Origin: a bacterium
GTDB taxonomy: Bacteria; Bacillota; Bacilli; Lactobacillales; Streptococcaceae
NCBI GenBank assembly: GCA_905221115.1
Contig: CAJNBX010000006.1
Coordinates: forward strand, 37,285 to 101,284
DNA: 64,000 bases
Reading direction: 5' to 3'
Shown here: positions 56,820-64,000 of the stretch, in pieces
Layout: each line of letters opens with the position of its first letter
How positions within the stretch are numbered: the first letter of the stretch is position 1
The notes under the pieces: model-generated
The model's input: only the letters and a program-made list of their open reading frames with translations
Databases searched by the model: none
Told to the model about the DNA's origin: nothing
Program-made: the position numbers and the translations under genes

Positions 56820-56918
56820 AGTATACACCTTGTGAAAAACGCTTTCAATATCTTGTGTACACTTAGATTTTAGTTTCGATATGAATTTTGAAATGTTTAT
56901 GGCTTGAAAGTAGTTTCA
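56820..56918 (-). promoter_or_regulatory. Promoter of nanA-nanK with palindrome and cre-like site
   Basis: Minus strand TTGAAA (complement of 56843-56848), 17-base spacer, TATACT (complement of 56820-56825). The -35 lies in a near-cre sequence TTGAAAGCGTTTTTCAC. Upstream, at 56905-56918, is the perfect palindrome TGAAAGTAGTTTCA. The same module occurs before nanE. Confidence 0.7.
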
Positions 56919-56931
56919 TAGACAAGCCATC

Positions 56932-57576
56932 CTATTGGTATTTTGCGAAAATTTTCTCCATCAATCCAGTCTGGATAAAAACTAATAAGCCAAACCCAAA
57001 GAGTAGGAAGGCTGAGCCACCTAAAAGTAAACTGAAGGCGGACAGATAAAGAACCATCACAATAAGAAAGAGAATAGCTAACATGAGGAAGAACCAAGGA
57101 AAGTTAAAACTTGCCAAGATAAGTCCTTTTTGCAGCACTTCTTTCCAAGTTAAATTATAGCGCGCAGCGATGGGATAGCTAGCCAACATCACGATAGTGA
57201 GGAAGATAAGAACGCCTAGACAAATAGCTTTCACCATTTGAAAAGGCATAGCTGTCTGACCCCAGAAGAGATAGAGGTCTAAAAGACTCAACAAAACAAT
57301 GCCCAACTCAAGCAGACCTAACTGAAGACCTAGTTTCAGATTTTGCTTGAAAGCTCTTAGATAGATTTTAAAGACAGGCACACGTCTGCTCTTCTTAATC
57401 TCAAACATAGTCTCATAAAGGCTAATTTTAGCCACTCCAATCGTCACGATGGGCAAACAAGAGACGACAAAAAGAAGATTGGCTGTCACGATATCCAAGA
57501 CCTTCTCACTAAAACGCATGAGAAAGTTATCTGTATCAAATGCAGCCTTGATGAGACTTCTTCCTTTTTGTGACAT
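56932..57576 (-). CDS. YesL-family membrane protein (DUF624)
   Basis: 214 residues, five membrane segments, with FVVSCLPIVTIGVAKISLYETMF as in the YesL/DUF624 family that accompanies sugar ABC importers and glycan-use genes. Function unknown. Same strand and order as in the pneumococcal nan locus. Confidence 0.82.
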   Translation of the reverse strand: MSQKGRSLIKAAFDTDNFLMRFSEKVLDIVTANLLFVVSCLPIVTIGVAKISLYETMFEIKKSRRVPVFKIYLRAFKQNLKLGLQLGLLELGIVLLSLLDLYLFWGQTAMPFQMVKAICLGVLIFLTIVMLASYPIAARYNLTWKEVLQKGLILASFNFPWFFLMLAILFLIVMVLYLSAFSLLLGGSAFLLFGFGLLVFIQTGLMEKIFAKYQ

Positions 57577-57710
57577 GTTTGCTCCCCCTATAATTTAATT
57601 TATATCACTTGCTAAATCATTCCGATTTATCAATTGATAAGATTCAACTCTTAAACTCAATTTTCAAAAGTGCTTAATAAGATAGTCATCAGCTATCTCT
57701 GCTGATCATT

Positions 57711-58163
57711 CTAATCAATTAAAATTTTAAACAAATACTTGCGAACTTGATCTTCCATACCTGCATAGCCATTTGGCTGGTGTGGTTCCCCTGGGAAGAA
57801 AATCGCAAAATTGTGATAACCCAACAAGAGTGGGTAGTGTTCATGACAATGAACAAAGCCAATGTCACTCGCTTCGTCGAATGCTACTGCCTCGTCTTTG
57901 ATACGTGAACCGTAGCTCGAATATTCATGTCCTTCTACCAGCAAATGCAAATCTGCATAGTTCTTATGATGCTCAAACTGGTCATTTTCAGCTTGATTGA
58001 GGACATTTTCCTGCACAACTAGAAAGACTTTATCTCCGTCAATCTCATACTTACCGAGTTCAAAAGAATCCTTACGATGTTGATAGAGATAGTCGATAGC
58101 CTTGTCTAAATTGGGATGAATTCCTTTGTAAAAGGTGATGTTTTTCAAATCGTCAAAAATCAT
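57711..58163 (-). CDS. YhcH/YjgK/YiaL-family protein
   Basis: 150 residues of the cupin-like YhcH family (KYEIDGDKVFLVVQEN; FEHHKNYADLHLLVEGHEY; FAIFFPGEPHQPNGY). Members sit in sialic-acid operons and are thought to process sugar anomers or related intermediates. Histidines in HKNYADLH and PGEPHQPN could bind metal. Confidence 0.88.
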   Translation of the reverse strand: MIFDDLKNITFYKGIHPNLDKAIDYLYQHRKDSFELGKYEIDGDKVFLVVQENVLNQAENDQFEHHKNYADLHLLVEGHEYSSYGSRIKDEAVAFDEASDIGFVHCHEHYPLLLGYHNFAIFFPGEPHQPNGYAGMEDQVRKYLFKILID

Positions 58164-58210
58164 ACTCTTTCCTTCGTTTCTGATAGTTAACTAAAATCAT
58201 TCTTAAGTTG

Positions 58211-58269
58211 ATAAGTGTCTAACAAAATATCTAAGGTAAGCAAATACCCAACATTTTGTAGACACTTAT
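58211..58269 (-). other. Long intergenic hairpin between the importer and yhcH-like gene
   Basis: ATAAGTGTCTAACAAAAT pairs with ATTTTGTAGACACTTAT (one bulged base), with an inner GGTA/TACC stem. No T-run follows, so it is more likely a transcript-processing or stability element than an efficient terminator. Confidence 0.5.
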
Positions 58270-58334
58270 AACATCTATATTTCCATAGCATGTCAAGACC
58301 ACTTCCGCAATCTTGACAAACCAGTTTACTTTTC

Positions 58335-59174
58335 TTAACCTTTGACCGCTCCCATAGTAATACCCTGAGTGAAGGATTTTTGGAAGACTAGGAAGACTGT
58401 TACAATTGGCACAGCTGCAAGAGCTGCACCCGCCATGATCAAACCATAGTTGGTTGCCATTTCAGCTTGCATAGTTGCAACCCCAAGTGAGATGGTCAAG
58501 TTTTGACGTGAAGTCAACATAACCAACTGCATGAAGTAGTCGTTCCATGTATTGATGAAGGTAAAGATTGCAAGGGCTGCAAATCCTGGTTTCACAATTG
58601 GGAAGGCTACGCTCCAGAAAGTACGAATCTCACCACAACCATCGATTTTAGCTGATTCAAGCAACTCTGTTGGGATGTTTTCGCTGAATTGTTTCATGAG
58701 GAAGACCCCAAATGGCCATCCAATCAAAGGCAAGATAACTGCCCAAAGAGTGTCATGAATTCCCATGAAGTTGACGATACGTACCAATGGCACAAGGACA
58801 ACTTGTTTTGGAAGAGCCATAGCAGCGATGAAGATGGCAAATAGGATACGTTGACCATAGAAACGTTTTTTAGCCAATACATAACCTGCTAGAGAAGAGG
58901 TTGCACAGACTAGGAACATGGTTACCAATGAGATAAACACAGAGTTCCACATCCACTGCATAGCAGGGTTTTGCACCATAAGTTGTTGGAAGTTTTCCAT
59001 GGTTGGCATTTTAGGGAACCACTGAGGTGGAATAACGATTGTATCAGGTTGTGATTTGAATGCCCCTGTCAAAATCCAGTAGAATGGAAAGATAAACAGC
59101 ACGGTCAACAAGAGCAAGATAATAGTTGAAATAACAGTGAAAGCTGTTAAAGGTTTCTTTTGTGTAGATTGCAT
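58335..59174 (-). CDS. satC: Sialic-acid ABC importer, permease 2
   Basis: 279 residues, six membrane helices, MalG-type with the ATPase-contact motif ESAKIDGCGEIRTFWSVAFPIVKPG. It works with the other permease and the binding protein. No ATPase gene is present, as is usual for this importer type, which relies on a shared MsmK-like ATPase encoded elsewhere. Confidence 0.9.
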   Translation of the reverse strand: MQSTQKKPLTAFTVISTIILLLLTVLFIFPFYWILTGAFKSQPDTIVIPPQWFPKMPTMENFQQLMVQNPAMQWMWNSVFISLVTMFLVCATSSLAGYVLAKKRFYGQRILFAIFIAAMALPKQVVLVPLVRIVNFMGIHDTLWAVILPLIGWPFGVFLMKQFSENIPTELLESAKIDGCGEIRTFWSVAFPIVKPGFAALAIFTFINTWNDYFMQLVMLTSRQNLTISLGVATMQAEMATNYGLIMAGAALAAVPIVTVFLVFQKSFTQGITMGAVKG

Positions 59175-59189
59175 AGCCGTCTCCTTTCT

Positions 59190-60086
59190 TTAATATTCTA
59201 CGTCGTTTCCGAGTGCTTTAAATTGAACAAAACTTACGATCGCAATCATGACTGCCAAGAAGACACCAATTGTGTTGGCATAGCCGTATTCTGTCAATTG
59301 GAAGGCTTTTTCGTACAGGTAGTACATCAAGGTACTTGTTGAGTAGTTTGGCCCACCAGATGTCAAAAGCTGAATCAAGGCGAAAACTTGGAATGAGTTG
59401 ATTGTTGTGATGATTGCGATATAAAGAGTTGTTGGAAGAAGGCTTGGCCATTTAATCTTCCAGAAAACTTGAAATTCAGTTGCACCGTCTACACGAGCCG
59501 CTTCAACCAGTGAATTGTCAATATTCCCCATAGCAGCGATATAAAGGATAATCGGCTGACCAACTGAAGTTGTCAAGAGGATAATCATAATTGCCAGTAA
59601 TGCCCAGTGTTTATCTCCCAACCAAGAAATATTCTGGCTGATGATATGACTTGATTTAAGGACAAAGTTTAGAATCCCTGATAGTGGGTCATAAATCCAT
59701 TTCCAAACAACTGTTACGGCAACACTACCTGTTACAACAGGAAGGAAGAAGACGAAACGGTAGAAAGATCTGGCAATAGCATTTTGATGGTAGGTTTGCG
59801 ACGCCACAAAGAGCGAAAAGAGAACAACAATCGGTACAGATCCAACAACCAAAATAACTGTGTTAATCAAAGATTTTGTAAAAACAGGATCTTTAAACAT
59901 ACGGATATAGTTATCTAAGCCCACAAATTCAAAACTAGTCATAGAGTAGTTAAAGAAACTTGTGATGAAGCCCATAATCATTGGTACTAAAACGAAGACA
60001 ACGAAGAAGAATAAAACTGGCGCTAGGAAAGCATAAGAAATAATAGTTTCTCTCATACGAATTTTATTAACTTTCACTGTCGGCAC
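59190..60086 (-). CDS. satB: Sialic-acid ABC importer, permease 1
   Basis: 298 residues, six membrane helices, MalF-type with EAARVDGATEFQVFWKIKWPSLLP. It starts after a 190-base gap containing two hairpins downstream of the binding-protein gene; 15 bases before the second permease gene. Confidence 0.9.
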   Translation of the reverse strand: MPTVKVNKIRMRETIISYAFLAPVLFFFVVFVLVPMIMGFITSFFNYSMTSFEFVGLDNYIRMFKDPVFTKSLINTVILVVGSVPIVVLFSLFVASQTYHQNAIARSFYRFVFFLPVVTGSVAVTVVWKWIYDPLSGILNFVLKSSHIISQNISWLGDKHWALLAIMIILLTTSVGQPIILYIAAMGNIDNSLVEAARVDGATEFQVFWKIKWPSLLPTTLYIAIITTINSFQVFALIQLLTSGGPNYSTSTLMYYLYEKAFQLTEYGYANTIGVFLAVMIAIVSFVQFKALGNDVEY

Positions 60087-60163
60087 CTCTCTTTCAAATA
60101 GAATAATTTTTTGACTTTATTGAACTGTTTTAAAATCAAAATGAAATTTTTTAAGATTCGCTT

Positions 60164-60258
60164 ATGTAAGAACTTCATTTTAATTTCGTGACAGTTCCTT
60201 ACATTTCAAACAAAATCCTCCCTTTTCTTACATAAACTATGCACAGGGAAAAGGGAGG
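60164..60258 (-). terminator. Two hairpins between the binding-protein and permease genes (attenuator)
   Basis: First hairpin: CCTCCCTTTTC (60217-60227) with GAAAAGGGAGG (60248-60258), a perfect 11-bp stem followed on the minus strand by ATTTTGTTT. Second: ATGTAAGGAACT with AGTTCTTACAT (60164-60204). Partial termination here would give more binding protein than permease. Confidence 0.65.
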
Positions 60259-60277
60259 GATCAATCTGATTTAGTGC

Positions 60278-61672
<1,395 letters not shown>

Positions 61673-61719
61673 TCATTTCCTCCTACGCATCCACCACTCT
61701 CCTCTGTTTTTAAATTGTG

Positions 61720-62418
61720 TTATTTAAGACCAGCAACGAATCGTTCTGTAATCTCTTTTGGTCTAGTAATAGCGCCACCTACAACGATGCCTCGCACTCC
61801 ATATCCCAGGATTTGTTTGGCTTGTTCTGGTGTATGAATTTTCCCTTCTGCAATGACATCCACGCCAGCATCACAGAGTTTTTTGATTAATTCAAAATCG
61901 GGGCCATCCACTTTTGGACTGTAAGATGTGTATCCTGATAAGGTTGTTCCGACAAAGTCAATTCCTGCTTCAACAGCTGCTAGTCCTTCTTCAAAAGTAC
62001 TTGTATCAGCCATTAAGAGCTGGTTAGGATATTTCTCCTTAACCTGACGAATGAACTCTTGGATCTCCAAACCATCATAACGTTCACGCTTGGTACAATC
62101 CAGAGCAATCACCTCGATGTCCAGTTCTGCCAATTCATCAACTTCTTTCATAGTAGCTGTGATGAAAGGTTCTTGCGGTGGATAATCTCGTTTAATTATC
62201 CCAATGATTGGAAGGTTGGTAACCTCCTTGATTTCCTTGATATCGCGAACACTGTTTGCTCGGATACCGACTGCTCCACCTTGCTCAGCCGCTTTGACCA
62301 GCAAGGGAATGACTCCTCCCGCTTCTGTATAAAGCGGTTCGTGAGGAAGGGCCTGACAAGAAACGATGATTCCATCTTTGATTTGTGCAATCAAGGCTTC
62401 TTTAGTAATCTGTGGCAT
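61720..62418 (-). CDS. nanE: N-acetylmannosamine-6-phosphate 2-epimerase
   Basis: 232 residues, TIM barrel. [32 protein letters not shown] (catalytic Lys region), [24 protein letters not shown] and [13 protein letters not shown] are the family's segments. It converts ManNAc-6-P from NanK into GlcNAc-6-P. First gene after the locus promoter at 62453-62481; the binding-protein gene follows 113 bases later. Confidence 0.95.
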   Translation of the reverse strand: MPQITKEALIAQIKDGIIVSCQALPHEPLYTEAGGVIPLLVKAAEQGGAVGIRANSVRDIKEIKEVTNLPIIGIIKRDYPPQEPFITATMKEVDELAELDIEVIALDCTKRERYDGLEIQEFIRQVKEKYPNQLLMADTSTFEEGLAAVEAGIDFVGTTLSGYTSYSPKVDGPDFELIKKLCDAGVDVIAEGKIHTPEQAKQILGYGVRGIVVGGAITRPKEITERFVAGLK

Positions 62419-62452
62419 CCTCTTTCCTCCTTTTCTTTGTTCTTATGGGTTT

Positions 62453-62551
62453 ATTATATATCATTTATAAAGCGCTTTCAATACTTTGTAGTAGGATAGA
62501 TTACAGTTTCAAAAGTATTTTATAGAACAGCTGTTTCTGAAAGTAGTTTCA
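62453..62551 (-). promoter_or_regulatory. nanE promoter with cre site and conserved palindrome
   Basis: Minus strand TTGAAA (complement of 62476-62481), 17-base spacer, TATAAT (complement of 62453-62458). The -35 is inside TTGAAAGCGCTTTATAA, close to the CcpA cre consensus. The palindrome TGAAAGTAGTTTCA lies at 62538-62551, the same distance from the cre core (65 bases) as before nanA. Confidence 0.75.
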
Positions 62552-62595
62552 GGTAACATAAACGTATCTATTACTCACAATTACAAATCTTATTA

Positions 62596-62647
62596 TAAAA
62601 CCAGTCTAGAATTCTCATCTTTTTACAGGATTCTAGACTGGTTTATT
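62596..62647 (-). terminator. Terminator of the LPXTG surface-protein gene
   Basis: AAACCAGTCTAGAAT pairs with ATTCTAGACTGGTTT; T-rich on the minus-strand exit side. Confidence 0.85.
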
Positions 62648-62687
62648 TTATATGAACCTAAAAGTTCAACGAACAACTGTAGACAAA

Positions 62688-64000
62688 TTAACTGTCTTTT
62701 CGCTTATAAGAAATCATTGCCCCAAGGAACATTCCTACAAAACCAAATAAGATTGTTAGTGATGAAGCAGACTCACCTGTATTTGGTAACATAGTTTGTT
62801 CATTGTTACTTACTTTATTCTCTGATTGGTTTGATTCTGAGTTTCCATTTGTAGATAACAATTTAGGTGAGGGGGAAATCTCCTCCTCTTTTTTATCTTT
62901 TGTAGCATTATCAAGTGCTAGATTATTGACAGAGAGTCGGAAAGTCATAGCATAGATACTAAAGTGGTTGGTTTCAAAAATGACCTTTCCATCTTTTTGT
63001 ACGAACTCGAGAGAATGTAAGTTTCCTTCTGAATCAACATAATAAACATGTTCAACAGATTGATCCGTAGCAAAAGTAACAAGGACTTTCCCCTTAGGTT
63101 GAACATATCGGCCATTTGCATCCTTCAATTGGATATCATATGCTTTATAGTTCAATGAACTTAAAGCACTGACTCTAACTTCTTGAATCTGAACATCTTT
63201 AACATTCTTTAATACTTCTTCTGAAGCTTGAATCTGAACACTTCCTACTCCATTTTTGAAAATACGTTGGGAACTAGTAAGATGTGGTATAACTTGGGTA
63301 GAGTTTGCTTCATTTTCACTTTCTCTATTATCTACTTGTTTATCAGTAGATTTTACTACTGAATCTCCTGCTGTAGCTAATGGTCCTGTATAATCTACTA
63401 TATCATGAACAGCACTAGCTACTGCATTTACTCCACCACGATAGTCCTCTTTTTCCTCAAAAAGAGCAAGTGCATAATTGACTCCACCTGTAAACTCAGG
63501 GTGTTCTACTTTTGATACTGATTCTTCACCTACTGTTGATAGAAGACCTTGGTATTCTGGAACTTCTGCAACAAGTGATGCGCCATTTACTCCGCCTCTA
63601 AACTCAGAGTGCTCTACTTTTGGCGCTGCCTCTTCACCTACTGTTAATAGAAGACCTTGATATTCCGGAATTTCTGTAACAAGAGGCTCGCCATTTACTC
63701 CTCCTGTGAAGTCAGAGTTCTCTACTGTCTCAGCTGGTTTTTCACCTACTGTTGATAGAGCACCTTTGTATTCCGGAATTTCTGTAACAAGGGGCTCGCC
63801 ATTTACTCCTCCTGTGAAGTCAGAGTTCTCTACTGTCTAAGCTGGTTCTTCACCTACTGTTGATAGAGCACCTTTGTATTCCGGAATTTCTGTAACAAGG
63901 GGCTCGCCATTTACTCCTCCTGTGAAGTCAGAGTTCTCTACTGTCTCAGCTGGTTCTTCACCTACTGTTGATAGAGCACCTTTGTATTCCGGAATTTCTG
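62688..64000 (-). pseudogene. LPXTG wall-anchored surface protein, 3' part, with internal stop
   Basis: The minus frame is open from the right edge to 63840, broken by TAG at 63837-63839, then open again to 62688. Downstream order: 36-residue repeats (TGGVNGEPLVTEIPEYKG...), a linker, a beta-rich domain (KGKVLVTFATDQSVEHVYYV ... NHFSIYAMTF), a Ser/Asn-rich wall spacer, sorting signal LPNTGE, membrane helix and KRKDS tail. Such repeats flank sialidases and other glycosidases of this group, and the gene lies just beyond nanE, so a sialidase is a fair guess. The catalytic part is outside the window. The stop would release a protein without anchor. Confidence 0.8.
63461..64000 (-). repeat. Tandem 108-bp repeats in the surface-protein gene
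   Basis: The marker TTCCGGAATT or its variant recurs at 63555, 63663, 63771, 63879 and 63987, exactly 108 bases apart (36 codons). The three right-hand units are nearly identical; the left ones have diverged. The array continues past the right edge. Confidence 0.92.

Overview
The window is a chromosomal segment of a mitis-group Streptococcus, very close to S. pneumoniae but probably not S. pneumoniae itself (S. mitis or S. pseudopneumoniae is most likely). The gene order psaR / dtd-relA / pepO / psaBCA-tpxD / gpmA / ileS / divIVA-ylmHG-sepF-ylmE-ftsZA / murF-ddl-recR-pbp2B / nanR / nan genes is the pneumococcal order. BOX elements are present. PsaA differs from the pneumococcal protein, as I remember it, at roughly a dozen positions.

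Layout. 1-2.4 kb: the start of a DUF389 membrane protein, an intact ABC exporter and, beside it, the eroded ends of an Xre-type regulator and a radical-SAM/SPASM enzyme (a decayed peptide-modification cassette). 2.7-9.98 kb: a BceS/BceR-like two-component system, a TetR gene with its target reductase, an alpha/beta-hydrolase-like protein, a YdcF protein, an Rrf2 regulator and a phosphoesterase. 10-22.4 kb: the manganese block (psaR; psaBCA with a PsaR operator; tpxD), with pnuC-like, dtd, relA and pepO between. 22.4-30.2 kb: an FtsX-type ABC transporter, a GH95 fucosidase, gpmA and a small lipoprotein/membrane pair. 30.6-46.4 kb: ileS under a T-box, the division cluster and the peptidoglycan cluster; PBP2B carries two substitutions typical of reduced beta-lactam affinity.

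47.5-54.9 kb is an AT-rich accessory island between nanR (RpiR) and nanK, two genes that would otherwise converge on one shared terminator. That terminator is now present at both island edges. The island holds a RelBE-type toxin-antitoxin pair and the remains of a nisin-type lantibiotic locus: truncated lanP, intact lanR-lanK, intact lanFEG, a lanC C-terminal stub and intact lanI. Nisin-type TCT-N8-TCT operators remain. The precursor, dehydratase, cyclase and exporter genes are gone, so what survives looks like sensing plus immunity. A truncated IS630 transposase and a sequence resembling the 5' end of a group II intron form the right edge.

54.9-62.4 kb is the sialic-acid locus on the minus strand: nanE, a SatABC-type ABC importer, a YhcH protein, a YesL-like protein, N-acetylneuraminate lyase and the ROK kinase nanK. 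Two promoters share an identical module: a 14-bp palindrome at a fixed distance from a cre-like -35 region. The palindrome is a candidate NanR site. 62.7-64 kb is the 3' end of an LPXTG surface-protein gene with 108-bp tandem repeats; one repeat carries an in-frame TAG that would remove the wall anchor.
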